DNA from: Haberlea rhodopensis
Taxonomy: Eukaryota; Streptophyta; Magnoliopsida; Lamiales; Gesneriaceae
Assembly (NCBI GenBank): GCA_907163345.1
Contig: CAJQUN010000404.1
Coordinates: 1-64,000, forward strand
DNA length: 64,000 nucleotides
Direction: 5' to 3'
The notes beneath the pieces were generated by a model. The model saw nothing but the letters and a program-made list of their open reading frames with translations. It did no database searches and was not told where the DNA came from. Below are positions 12,535-24,156 of the stretch, in pieces. The translations under genes and the position numbers were made by a program. Positions within the stretch are counted from its first letter, which is position 1; each line of letters starts with the position of its first letter.

Positions 12535-12995
12535 TCGTTTCCCACTAATCGCATTATTAATTGAAAATAAAATTAACAAATTAAATAAAACCATTTTATT
12601 TAATTTCTAATTAATTAAATTTTCAATAAATTGATAAAATCTCTATTTTACCTTTTAATCATCATATTAATCGAAAATAAAATTAACAAATTAAATGAAA
12701 CATTTCATTTAATTTCCAATTAATTAAATTTTCATTTACTTGGTAAAATCACTATTTTACCTTTTAATTATAATGATAATCAAAAATAAAATTAACAAAT
12801 TAAATGAAACATTTTCATTTAATTGTCAGTTAATTAAATTTTCAGTTACTTGCTAAAATCACTATTTTACCTGCAAATCATAATATTAGCCAAAAATAAA
12901 ATTAACAAATTAAATGAATCATTTTCATTCAATTTCCAATTAATTACATTTTCAACTAATTGTAAAATCTCCATTTTACACTTAATAAATTAAAA
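12535..12995. repeat. Four-copy ~112-bp AT-rich tandem repeat in the leader of element G
   Basis: Four successive units share aaaataaaattaacaaattaaat, split by small changes, then an inverted atgaaacatttcat-type segment, then ccaattaattaaattttc and aaaatcactattttacc. Period is about 110-115 bp. The position, between gag traces and the PBS, is the copia 5' leader. Confidence 0.8.
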
Positions 12996-13694
12996 AGCAT
13001 ATTTTTAATTAATTAAGTTTATGATTTATTATTTCAAAAACTAATATCCGGATAAAACATCTAAAATGACCCAAAACAATTTATGGACTCCAAACCAATT
13101 TGGATCCAAAAATTAAAAATGCAATTTCAACCCAAAAATTACCGTCATTTTCGGATTTATCAAAAGAATTTTTTTTTTAAATACCGAAATACTGTTCATC
13201 TTCCCAAAATTGAATTTAGGGTTAAGGTTTCAGCTTGCCAGCCGCCTCCTACTGTTCACGAGCCGCGCGAGACATGCCCTCAGTGGCGGAGAACAATTCT
13301 CCGCCGCGTCACCGCCTTGCACACTTCCTAAGACCAGAAACACGTCCAACGCGGATCTAAATCTGTCAGACTGTCTGCACAAATTCGTCGCCAAAACGAG
13401 GTCTGGAAAAGAAAATTGATCGCGCAGCCCTGAAATGGCGGAGAACTATTCATAGCCGTGCGCCGTCACGCTGGTTGCATCGAACCGCCGGCCACCGACC
13501 ACCATGGAGATGAAGATCAGATGTCGGAAACAATTTTCGGCATGGTCGAATTTGGGTCTCGATTAAAACTCTTTTTAATCTATTTTCTATATTTTTCCGG
13601 ATCACAAAATTTCTGAAATTCGAACACGATTAGTTATGATTGGAAACGATCTAATAAACATTAATTATTGAATACATGAATCAAAGTGCAATCT
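12996..13694 (-). other. Leader of element G next to the PBS
   Basis: This stretch holds no supported gene. It includes a locally GC-richer segment (13230-13510) with short frames on both strands and no recognisable motif. Confidence 0.4.
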
Positions 13695-13707
13695 GGCTCT
13701 GATACCA
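13695..13707 (-). other. Primer-binding site of element G (initiator-Met tRNA type)
   Basis: Plus-strand ggctctgatacca is the reverse complement of TGGTATCAGAGCC, the standard plant retrotransposon PBS. It lies directly inside the 11-bp LTR stub at 13709-13719. Confidence 0.8.
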
Positions 13708-13719
13708 CTGTTGGGTTTC

Positions 13720-13834
13720 TGTAAGGACCCCCTTGCCCTTAACCCGTTATTAGTGTATTAACCCAAGCATTTAGTGCATGTAATCATACATGTAGGGGAA
13801 ATACAACTTGTCATCATAGCAAGTCATGCCTTAA
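13720..13834 (-). mobile_element. Fragment of an F-type gypsy LTR
   Basis: About 100 bp from tgtaaggaccccc match the beginning of LTR F at 14880 (both share accctt/cccttaacccgttattagtg). The fragment follows 11 bp of G's 5' LTR and is cut off before a piece of host flank, so it marks a rearranged junction. Confidence 0.65.
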
Positions 13835-13858
13835 GTAGTTTTTATGGGAAGGCAAACA

Positions 13859-14258
13859 TGTTGGGTTTTCGTACCCCGGCGCCAGATCCAAACGCAGCGG
13901 AAATAATACAATAAACAGATCTGACCCTTGGACGAAAGATCGCGCCTGATTCATAAATAAACATGCAACTATCAAAATAAATGCACGGAAAGAGAATTAC
14001 CGATGAACAGTGAAATCAATCTGCGGTGGTGATCCTCGAGTTCAATCAACCTCACCAGATCTACAAGCACGACACCAGTGCTAGTGTGATGACGATTTTT
14101 CTATGAGAGTGAGTGTATTGAGTGGAAGTTTGAATGGAGTCTCTCAGTTTCTCAGAGACTATAATGACATATTTATAGGGTCATTAAGTAACTAATGGGC
14201 TTTGGGTGCATAAAGCCCAATATGCCAACTTTTGGCTTGCAATTCATATATGCTAACA
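13859..14258 (-). mobile_element. Solo LTR of the G family
   Basis: The 400-bp LTR is nearly identical to 1951-2347 and is flanked by aaaca on both sides (13854-13858 and 14259-14263). The sequence to its left, gtagtttttatgggaaggcaaaca, resembles the flank left of 1951, and that to its right continues host copy B. It is therefore a complete solo LTR at the same target position as element G. Confidence 0.8.
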
Positions 14259-14263
14259 AAACA

Positions 14264-14703
14264 TTTGAGGCTTGGTTTAAGTTCAATGATTTTTCAGCAA
14301 AAGTTGCTGACGGAGAGTGATATTTTGAAGGGAATTTGGTGTGTATGAGAGCTCAGAGCTATCCGTTTTTTTCCCTTTTGCTTTTTTACTGGAGATGCCA
14401 ATTGAGTTGGCGTTTTCAGTTTTTTTATTGGAGCCGCCAATTGAGTTGGCGTTTTCAGTAAAATTTTAAAAAACAATTATTGAAGACGCCAAATGAGTTG
14501 GCGTCTTCAATAAAATAAAGTTGGCGTCTTCTATTAAAGACGCCAACTGAGTTGGCGACTTAGGTTACTTTTGTGAACCCTCTCATTTCTGATCATTTTG
14601 TAATTATTTTTTTATTTTGGGGAAACTCAAAAAAATCCCCACAGTGAAAAATACATGTGGAATTAGTCACCATGTCAGACAAACATAATTCAAACTCTCT
14701 ACT
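14264..14703. repeat. Host tandem repeat, copy B, right half
   Basis: This matches copy A 702-1135 over its whole length, including the agttcaatga and ttgctgacgg blocks and the run of gacgccaactgagttggcg palindromes (14385-14560). It ends with ctctctactg, as does copy A. Confidence 0.7.
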
Positions 14704-14775
14704 GCAACTCAAATTTTGTTTCTAACTCCCTATCGTGATAAAACTACTATGATACCCCTCTATTAAAATTGGAAC

Positions 14776-14879
14776 TTTTAATTTTGAGAAATCATTACAG
14801 TAGGTATGAAGCATATACAATTTTTTAACAAATTACACATGAAATTGATTTGAAATCTATACAATTTTTGTGCAAGTTA
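14776..14879. repeat. Left end of a 44-bp host minisatellite
   Basis: About two units are present. The second, 14834-14877, begins ttacacatgaaattgatttg and is the same length and pattern as the units at 51975-52363. The array breaks off at gypsy LTR F. Confidence 0.7.
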
Positions 14880-15734
14880 TGTAAGGACCCCCGTACCCTT
14901 AACCCGTTATTAGTGTATTAATCCATATCATTAGTGCATATAATCATACTATCATGGGGAAAAAGCCATATGCAAGTGTAACACCATATACTATCCAGAA
15001 AATTTCTTTCATTTGATCCTCATAATATTCAAATTCCCCAACTAAGATTACTTACATAGCATGCACCCTTATAATACACTAACATGCTCCCAGTTCATTT
15101 AGCAATTCCATATTTAATTGCATGCAAACTATAAATGAGAGAGAAAATCCATAGCCCATTTATACATTCCATATACACGTAAAAACATACTCACATGAGA
15201 GTACCCAATGAATAAACGTGTATCTAATGTATAAGATACTCTACCGAATGCGGTTATTGGTACTTCGATCCTGCAAGCACCGCTCAATCTCAACTCTGGA
15301 GCTACGTACTCAATCAACCAGCTCTGGTACTTCAATCCTGGAAGTACCTCAAATCAACAGCCCGAGCTCAACTCCAAAGCTGCTGCTACACTTGTATCAC
15401 CTGCCCCAACAGAGACCGCCCCCACACGGGGTGAGCATACCAATACCACCAATCCAATAATCATAATATCGCAGTTCATAATTTACAAAATGTAAGTGCC
15501 ATGAATTTAAATGATACTCCCTGGATGGTATCATCCTCATCCGGGATCCCCTGTATTGTCCATGTTCTCAAAATAACCAAACCATTAAATTCTCAAAAGC
15601 CAGTTGATCATATCATTGATCAACTAAAACAATTCCTGCTATACCAATTTCATAATCAAGTATGATTAAATCATCAAATAGAGTACCACATATGTCACAT
15701 ATATCTAGCCAATGATTTCATAATTCTATTTCAT

Positions 15735-15850
15735 AGCTCGCTCCACAATAGCGGCATTTTAAGCCCACGCACGCTCAACAATAGCGGCGGCATAACCGAT
15801 GGTCGCTCAACGGCGACGACATCTCAATAATTGCTCGCTCAAGGCGGCAC
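15735..15850. repeat. GCGGCA / TCGCTC module in LTR F
   Basis: Alternating gctcgctc and agcggca blocks occur about every 30-50 bp. The same kind of alternation (agcgatg/tgccgct) is found in B (28540-28690), in H's interior (21660-22120) and in K (55110-55310). Confidence 0.6.
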
Positions 15851-16434
15851 CATATAATTCCCAACGTATTTTCATTTATCGCAATTACCATATACTATAC
15901 ATCCCACAATCCATTTATCACAAGTACCATATATCATGCATTTCAACATCCATTTATTGCAATTACCACATACCATGCATTTCACAGTTGCAATAATATA
16001 ACAGGCTATGCTCGTACGTTATACGTACCTTATAATCCCGTAGTTCGAGTCCGACCTCGCCTGAGTCCCACGACCCGATGAATTATGTGCTAACACATAA
16101 ATAACTCACAATTAAACATAGGCATTCAATCACGGGCCCAAGCACGTTCACAATTTCCAAACATATCGTCCATCCATGACGATTAACAAAATAAAAGCCC
16201 CCCGGCTAAGCATGCATAATAGCCAAAATATTCCATTTTATAAGTTTAAAAGATAGCCAAAAACCCAACAGAGAATTTCGTTTTATTAACCTTTGGCTCC
16301 AACCAATCCATTAAAAGTATAGCATTCCCATTGGAATGTAGACATTGCCCCGGAAACGGGCTACTCAAACCTTGATTCCAAAATCCCGACATTTTTTTTC
16401 CAAAATTTGAAAAAAAAACACAACACTTCGGGCC

Positions 16435-16519
16435 GCGATCGATCGCTAGCACTGTACATCGTCACCAAAATTACAGCTGCTTGTAACGATCGATCGCCGG
16501 CCCTCGGCGATCGATCGCG
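16435..16519. repeat. GATCGATC palindrome array (LTR F)
   Basis: There is one single motif at 16435-16446 and one pair with cores at 16488 and 16509 (spacing 21 bp). In the pair cgatcgatcgccg (16487-16499) and cggcgatcgatcg (16505-16517) are exact reverse complements, giving a perfect 13-bp stem with the 5-nt loop gccct. Confidence 0.85.
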
Positions 16520-17242
16520 ACCTGCGATTTTCCGAAAAACTCGAGCTTCCATGGTGTTTTTGACACCCAAACTCAAAACCAACACCCCTAACTTCCTCAA
16601 CACCACCAATACACCATTTAAACTCAATAGAAACACTAAAATCAACATTTTAGATTTTTAACCAAAACCCCCAAATCTCATAACCAATTCAAAACCCAAC
16701 CAAACCCTACAATATTACTACCAAATCGAAGACAATGGTGAGGGGAAGATGAATACCTGATTATCTTAAATCCGGCTCCCGAGCCAAGCTACCAACGATT
16801 CTTCCACCAAGGGAAAAGAGGGGAAATGGGGGGAGGGCTTTGAGCGTAGAGAGAGAGGAGAGGGGGAAGGGTTCCGTGCCAAATGACGGAATACCGAGTC
16901 TACTTGGTATATATAGTACCAAACTCGAAAACACCGATCCTTCCACAAATACATCATGACTCATTAAAAATCATCATTTTCAAAAATTACCTCACAATCT
17001 CTAATTCCATTATCTGCCCCAGTACAAAGTACTCCGGACCCCAAATCCCACCAAAGACCAAATTCCAAGGTTATCACCACGATGAGAAGACAATCTCATC
17101 CCTTGGATCCAACGACTCCAAATATCAGATTTAAAATCCCCGGGAGTCCCAATACCGCAATTAATTCATAACTGCCACAATTAAAATCCTTGAAGGATCA
17201 TTACCACACCGGGATTAACACTATTAATCCCCGGGCATCACA

Positions 17243-17773
17243 ATTATCCCCCACTAATAAAATTTCATCCCCGAAATTCGCACAGGAGTACTCCAAGTAA
17301 CGCCGAGACCACGCAATCCAAACGGATCCACATTGTCGAATCATGTACATAACATGAACGACACATCAACCGCGAGGATACCAACCTCACACCAAAACCT
17401 GGAATGGAGTGACCTCCCAAACCAACACAAGTGCAAGGAAGACGTCATCATTCCCCGATGCTAACCATCTCAAAGAAGTCAGCCAACCATAATTGCAAAT
17501 CAAGCGAATCATTCGTGATTCCAAAATAGATATCGTCTCGCCTCGATGATATCTCTACGAATTAGCCTACGATGATAAACATACATCGTTACCAAGGAAA
17601 CCACCAGTACACAACAGTGTACTTATACCAAATCCGATTCCCTTTCTCCAAGTACACCTCCATCAAAGGAGTAGTTGAACCACTTGCAACACGGCTCGGG
17701 CAATTCACCACTATCGATCAACACAAAACACATCTCTAAATATGTATACATCCGCAAGTTCCAAGAAATCACA
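17243..17773 (-). mobile_element. Residual 3' internal region of gypsy element F
   Basis: The part next to the LTR reads on the minus strand as a typical 3' end of gypsy pol followed by the PPT (cgaatttcggggatgaaat). No protein domain can be followed. The region is cut at 17774 by LTR H. Confidence 0.55.
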
Positions 17774-20527
17774 TGTGATGTCCGGAATAATTATTAATTG
17801 TCAAATGGATTTAATTATGGTATTTTTATGATATGTCGGGATTTAATTCTTGAGTGTCGGATTTTGGAACGGAGTTGGGATAAATGATTTCGGGATTGGA
17901 ATAAGTAATTCCGGGTTGAACTTGTATCGTAAATTAAATCTAAGCGAGGTTTTCTAGCAATAATAAATTAGTTGAATTAATTGGAAAATAATAAGATTGG
18001 GAGGAGATATTATATGTGTGGATGGGATTAAATTGGGCATGTTTTCTCTCCTCTCTTTCTCATCAAAATCGACAAACCCATCTCTCCCCCACTTCTCTTC
18101 CTCGCGACTTTACGCAGCAAAGAGGCAACGACTTCTGAAAATTTTCGTGCGATTTTCCTCAAGGTTTGTAGATGATTTTATCTCTTTCCCTTAGTTATTC
18201 AATTCCTTGAACATTTCACATATTGGGGTCGAATTCATGCTGCGATTTTTGAAGAAATATAATCGGTTTCAGTACCATGCTGCTCGAAATTTTGTGGGTT
18301 TTATTTAATCGATTTATGCCTCATGAGTTGTCTTAGATTGGTTAAATCCTTTCATCGTCTTCACTCTTTTTCCCTGCTGCTACAGTACGAAAATGCAGAT
18401 GTAGTTGGGTCATTGTTGTACTTAAGCTTGTTCCTTACTGTTGGAACTCTTGACGTATGTGTGTAAGTTTCGGCTGCTGTGTGTGCGTTGAAGTTGATGT
18501 GTGCGTGCATGTATTTCAGCAGGTGTATGTTTATAGGCATATTTATTTATTGCTGCTGTGTGTGAAAGCTAAAATCAATGTATATATGTGCTACTGTTGT
18601 TGATCAAAGTAGCTATTGTTTTGGGAGTATAGTGTTGCCCGGAAATCGTTACGTCTTGTTTAATCGCTTTTGTTATGAAGATTGTAGATGAAAAGTTTGA
18701 ATACTTGTTCTAATCTTATAATAGATGTTAAACTTGATGCTATGTATTGAGTTTGTGGGGTGTCTGTGACTTGACTTTTGGGGACGTATTGGTGTTTTTA
18801 GGGGCTGATTTTAACTTGAAGAACTCGCATAAAAGTTGTTTGAAAATCAGACTCATAAGGTGTTTGATAATATTCTTAAGTGATGTTCAAGTGTTGGCAA
18901 AAGCTCTACTAATTGTGTAGTGAGAAAGTCTACGTTTATGGCTCATATCATGATAGAGTTTTTGGAGAGTATGGGGCTATGGGTTGATTTTTTTAATAAC
19001 TTTAAGCATGTGTCGTCAAGTAAATAAATGAGTTAGATACATGTTAAGGTGTGTTATAAACATGTATTAAAGTGTATATTATGAATATACTTGCATGTGT
19101 ACAATAGCATGAATTGGAGACGTTATTGAGTATTTGAATGACAATTCTATGAACTAACTGTATAGTTGATTTGAGCAATATAGATTGTCTTGATTTGTGA
19201 ATTTACTTACTGTATAGTTGAGTTGGAGATGACTCAAATAGAGGATTATTGGCTTGTTTGTGTACACTATGAAGCATGAAAATGAAGAGTGCTTAATGAT
19301 GTTAATTGTTTTGAATATGAGCTAATATTGAATTGATATTGGATATAGACACTATACAAGACTTCAGACGTTGATGATAGCTTGTTCATGTTGTCGACTA
19401 TAAGATACGTGGTAACGTACGAGCAGGTATAATATGAATTATTTCATATTCCAGTATTCATGTATTGTTGGATTGTGATAACTGAATATAAGAAAAATGA
19501 ATACGTGAATTGAGTTGATATATGTGGTATGATGGACACGTAAATGTACGTGGTCCGGATATGGAGTTGGGTATGGATGCCTTTGGCACGATCGATATGA
19601 GAAATGGTTGAGAATGAGATTAACGTGCAGGCAGAGCTGCCTTCGATATGAGACTCGTTATGATTGAGTATAAATGATGAATTGAGATTATATTGAATTA
19701 TTGCATTGATGAGTTTCATGTTGTGATTAACGATACTGAACTTGATGTTTATGAAAGCATGTGAGACTGAAACAGGAACAACTAGTGGAAGCTATACGGA
19801 TTCCGAACTGTACAGGGAGTATATTTTTATGGATTTTAAATACTCTTAATACGTTATATTATGAATTAATTATAAGTGTTATGCATTGTCATGAATAGGA
19901 GTATCGTGACAAGGTATGCTCACCCGTGTAGGGGCTGTTTCTGTTGAAACAGGTACTAAACTACTTTGGGATATTGGTTCGAGCTTTGTTGGATCATGCC
20001 GCTTCCAGAAGCAGAAGCGTATATGAGAGTGGGTAAATAGGATACGCTATTTATTCAGTTAGATGGTATTCATTTATTTGTTGCTCGTATGTGAGCAATT
20101 GGAAGCATGTATATGGACTGTATAAGGGTGTTGAAGCCCACTTCTGATATCTTCCTAGTATGGTGTTTTCTCTGGCTGGGAACTTATTTAGAGGCTTGTT
20201 TTCTTTTAAGTATTGTGTTTTTCCCTGGCTGGGAATTATATTGGTGATGTGTATTATTTTGGGATAGCTCAATTTATGGGGAGATTCTGCCCAAATTTTT
20301 ATAAAAACCCACAATATAAAAAGTGGTGTAATGGGGATGGTAATGGGCGAAATCTTTGAGTCTATTTGTTGGTAGAGATGATCATATAATGTTGAACATT
20401 ATTTATGTCATGGGATTATGGGAAACATGAAATGATTCTTTTTAAAGAATGAAAAGAAAATGAAAAATTTATACACATACGACGTCATAAATGAACTAAT
20501 GACAAGTTTAAGTGTTGGGGTCTAACA
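17774..20527 (+). mobile_element. 5' LTR of Ty3/gypsy element H
   Basis: The LTR begins tgtgatgtccgg and ends ggggtctaaca (2754 bp). A PBS follows at 20532. The first ~2.2 kb recur at 24157-26332 with roughly 1-2% differences by eye. The 65-codon plus frame and the 91-codon minus frame present in both copies are products of this LTR identity and show no coding signature. No GATCGATC array is present in this family. Confidence 0.85.
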
Positions 20528-20531
20528 TTAG

Positions 20532-20544
20532 TGGTATCAGAGCA
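20532..20544 (+). other. Primer-binding site of element H
   Basis: The sequence tggtatcagagca is complementary to the 3' end of initiator-Met tRNA and lies 4 bp inside the 5' LTR. Confidence 0.85.
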
Positions 20545-20919
20545 GTGGTTGCTCTTTGGGGCTGTTAAGGGCCTAGGAAGTTATTGATAGCACATATTTA
20601 CGCATGATGGCATTAATGTTGTATGACACAACTAGTTGTTTATGTGCTTTTATTATATGAAAAGTGGTGTTGCTAACCGTTGTGGTTGCAAGAATCGTGT
20701 GAAACGCGATAGGATGGCATTAACAATAATGTCTGGCACTCCGTATGTCATGTGCCAAGGAATCTGATTTTGTGAGAAAGTCAGGTAAAGGGATATTTCC
20801 GAGGTAACATGTATTTGATATACGTATTGACTTGCAAGTGGTTGCATATATGTATTAAATGTTTGATGCATAGCATATACGGCTATTGTTGCTAACCATG
20901 ATGGTTGCAGGTCACAGGA

Positions 20920-21500
20920 AATGTGGTAAGATGCCACAGGGTGAGATGCCCATATGGTAAGATGCCATACGATGTTTATGATGTGGTAAGATGCCACAGG
21001 GTAAGATGCCCATATGGTAAGATGACATACGATGTTTATGATGTGGCAAGATGCCACATGATAAGATGCCCATATGATAAGAGGCCATACGATGTTTATG
21101 ATGTGGTAAGATGCCACAGGGTAAGATGCCCATATGGTAAGATGCCATACGATGTTTATGATGTGGTAAGATGCCACAGGGTAAGATGCCCATATGGTAA
21201 GATGCCATACGATGTTTATGATGTGGTAAGATGCCACAGGGTAAGATGCCCATATGGTAAGATGCCATACGATGTTTATGATGTGGTAAGATGTCACAGG
21301 GTAAGATGCCCATATGGTAAGAGGCCATACGATGTTTATAATATGGTAAGATGCCATATAATGTTATGATGTTTATAATATGGTAAGATGCCATATAATG
21401 TTATTATGTTTATAATATGGTAAGATGCCATAAGATGTTATGATGTTACGATATAGAAAGATATCATATGACGTTATGATGTTTACGATGTGGTAAGATA
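20920..21500. repeat. 60-bp minisatellite inside element H
   Basis: Seven nearly identical 60-bp units, each with gtggtaagatgcc, gtaagatgcccatatgg and taagatgccatacgatg blocks, are followed by looser copies to about 21500. The unit is a multiple of three, so frames of 154 to 234 codons stay open on both strands, but their protein repeats have no recognisable fold. The array is homologous to the 64-bp array in LTR I. Confidence 0.9.
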
Positions 21501-21659
21501 CCATATGATGCTATGATGTTAATCAATTACGTTAAGATCTAATGATTACGTGCATGAATATTTGAAACAGGGACAACAAAAGTGGGTTAATGCGTTTAAC
21601 CAGGAAGTATACTTAACTAAGATTCATGCATTTATTTATTTATGTACCTTTTCTATGAT

Positions 21660-22120
21660 GATGGGCGATGATTCATGCCGCCAGACATGTGTTTAGCGAT
21701 GGTGCATTCCGCTGATTCCATGGCGATGGTTCTTGCCGCCGATTATATATATAGCGACGTCTCATTCCGCTATTCTGTTGATGGTGAGTATATCAATTTG
21801 TGTATTGATATGAAATCATATTTTGTGGAATATTTACATTGAGAGCAGGGACAATTTAAAGGATCAAGTGTGGATCAACTGTGTACAGTAAGTGTTCGTA
21901 CATCTTGTTGTTTTAAGAATGTATATTCATTGTGATTATGGATATTATATGCATGCCAGTAGTGGCGATGAGTATTATGTACCGCCGTAGGGCGATGAAG
22001 ATTGATGCATTGCTATTGTGTTAGCAATGAATATTTTTAGTACCGCTATTGTAATTAGCGATGAATGCTGTTGTATCGCAATTGTGTTAGCAATAAGTAT
22101 TGATGATGCTTTGATTGCAG
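21660..22120. repeat. GCGATG / TGCCGC alternating module in H
   Basis: Blocks such as ggcgatgattcatgccgcc and agcgatggtgcattccgct recur about every 40-50 bp. Short complementary cores (cgct/agcg) could pair. The same module type lies in LTRs F, B and K. Confidence 0.6.
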
Positions 22121-24140
22121 ATGGCAATAGAAGTTGTGCTATGTACAGTTATGTTATTGCTCATTGGGTATATGTGATTTAGGCCCAAGAGGATATTGGA
22201 TCGATCCAGGAGGACGAAGTATCGAGGTAAACCGTTTCAGTTGGTTGAACATATTGATATATGTTGATTCGAGTTATTTTGTTGATTTATATTGATTTTG
22301 AAATCATGTACATGTAGAAAAGTTGATAATGGAATTGAAGTGGAACCTAGATGTGTCATTCATATTTTGTTGCGGTAATAAGGCAAGAAGGGGTGTAACC
22401 TCTGTGATAACACTCTCATATCTACGGTGTGTAGTGATGATATACTGAAAATATATGTTAATCATTTTGTGACGATAATTATTGTTGTGAAAGCATGCTA
22501 GTTTTGTATGTGGTAGGATTAATAATTGATTAATCACCTATTATGTTGAATGGAATACCATCAGATAGACATGAGTTTAATGAGCGTGTCACGGGATGAC
22601 ATGAGTATGTTGCGGGATGACGCGTGATTGCTACGAATGTCCTGTGTGGACGTGTGATCATGGTGAACGTTGCAGGTCGGACGTAGTAAGTACGAAATTA
22701 TGACGTTATTATCTGGTATATAATGACAACATTGATAAATAGTCATGGAATGATTAATGATGAGTTAGACATGATGTGATAGACAATATAATAATATCAT
22801 AATGTGAATACATGGGATTTGTAAACATTCACTTTAAACGATTGATCATTTTGATATTGTGTTAGAAACTGGAAGGCATATAAATAACGATATATGTGAT
22901 GAGACTGGGTATGAGAAATCACGAATACATACTACACCATGATATGTTATTCATTTATGAAATGGTATTTTGTTGAATTTTAATCACACAGATACGTGAT
23001 AGTCTGTTGTAGCATGATATGTGCAGGATTGCGTGAAACTTTTGATGCAGAGAATTGATGTTTGATATGGAAACATTATGAATATCGAAATGCGTAAATG
23101 ACAAGGTACGTGTTATGTTATGAGTATTTGAGAGATACTAACGAGTTTATTTCGTACTTGTTCTATGGCAGATAATAGTTGGGTAATGTACTGTGGAAAT
23201 GTTGATACTTAAGGGTACGTGAGTACTGTGATGAGTATGATACTATGATGCCATTGTATATTGTAGATGATTCCATCTACAAAGGTATGTCACGAATTAT
23301 TCCATATTGATGTTGATGCTTTATGTTAGATGGAGTATAATTGTGACGTAGGAATATTGGTGTTAGGTCATTTATCATGATTTGATATTGGTGATCTGTG
23401 GTTGTTGGTACGAATGATGTGAATACATGTAGATGAGAATTACTAATGGGTTTTCTAGTAATTACTTTGCACCAGATAATAGCCAGGAGATTATATATGA
23501 GATGTTGATGCGTAAAGGCTCAAGATTACCGTTACTTGATACGCGCGATGATGATGATGTTGGTATAAGTTGCATATATTTGCAACAACACAGGTATGAA
23601 GTTATTTATACGATGAAGGTTGGTGTATTGTCATACATTCTTATATACACATGATATGCATGAGTTGCATGATTTAGCGATTATATGATGTATACTATGA
23701 TGAAAGTAAACTATGACGGATTAAGATTTTGTGCAAGGAAACTGTACCGATGGGAGTACACAGTCCTGAAATATAACAAAGAAGTTTGATGATTAAACAC
23801 TGTAAGCGTTGACTTTTACGAATTAATGACACTTGATAAATGTTAACATGTTGATACTAATCTTCGAATGATGCTAGTGTGCTAGTAATGATAATTTATC
23901 ATATCATAATGAAGAGTACATAATGGCTAAAGTACGATGATGGTAATTTCATGACGAATTACATGAATAAGTGTATTCATATATGATAACTCATTGAATT
24001 TTAATGTTGGAACCGTGATGATTTGAATGAATGTTATCCTACAGATGATCAAGTCACTATCTTGAGCTGTATATCGGTACGTGAATTTTATTGTTGGCTT
24101 TTATGGTAAGCACGCATTTTAATTTCGAGGTCGAAATTTT

Positions 24141-24156
24141 ATTAGTTGGGGAGAAT
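24141..24156 (+). other. Polypurine tract of element H
   Basis: The tract attagttggggagaat lies directly before the 3' LTR. The sequence before it, atttcgaggtcgaaatttt, is the usual 3' end of gypsy pol. Confidence 0.75.

Larger units (their letters stand above)
2348..13719 (-). mobile_element. Internal region of decayed Ty1/copia element G, interrupted by solo LTR I
   Basis: The minus-strand order is as expected for copia: a PBS for initiator-Met tRNA at 13695-13707 (ggctctgatacca on the plus strand), an AT-rich leader, gag/integrase traces, an RT trace (9480-9690), an RNase H trace (3690-4160), then the PPT next to the 3' LTR. All coding parts are broken by stops and frameshifts. Only 11 bp of the 5' LTR remain at 13709-13719 before unrelated sequence begins. 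A gypsy solo LTR (4925-9318) splits the element between its RT and RNase H regions. Confidence 0.8.
14880..17242 (-). mobile_element. 3' LTR of Ty3/gypsy element F
   Basis: The LTR runs from tgtaaggaccccc to ccgggcatcaca (2363 bp). A PPT-like minus-strand stretch, ATTAGTGGGGGATAAT, follows at 17243-17258, so the element lies on the minus strand and this is its 3' LTR. It carries a TATA-like tatatatag (16909-16918) and a hairpin array (16435-16519) downstream of it. A gcggca/tcgct module lies at 15735-15840. The left flank agtta is part of the 44-bp minisatellite. The element's other end is lost. Confidence 0.8.
20545..24140 (+). mobile_element. Non-coding interior of element H
   Basis: About 3.6 kb between PBS and PPT show no recognisable gag, protease, RT or integrase. 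Parts of the interior (about 20800-22130) resemble the LTRs of the I/K group: a gaggtaacatgtatttg block, a 60-bp minisatellite, a ggttaatgcgtttaacc palindrome, and agcgatg/tgccgc modules. It is either an LTR fragment trapped in H or shared leader modules. Beyond 22200 the sequence is unassigned. This makes H a non-autonomous or completely decayed element. Confidence 0.6.

Noticed and set aside
20653..21394. Long frames of 154, 160 and 234 codons on both strands
   Set aside because: They run across the 60-bp minisatellite, whose unit is divisible by three. Overlapping frames on both strands and a purely repetitive translation show they are not genes.
22304..22746. Minus frames of 61-77 codons in the interior of H
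   Set aside because: No retroelement or host motif and no conservation elsewhere in the window.
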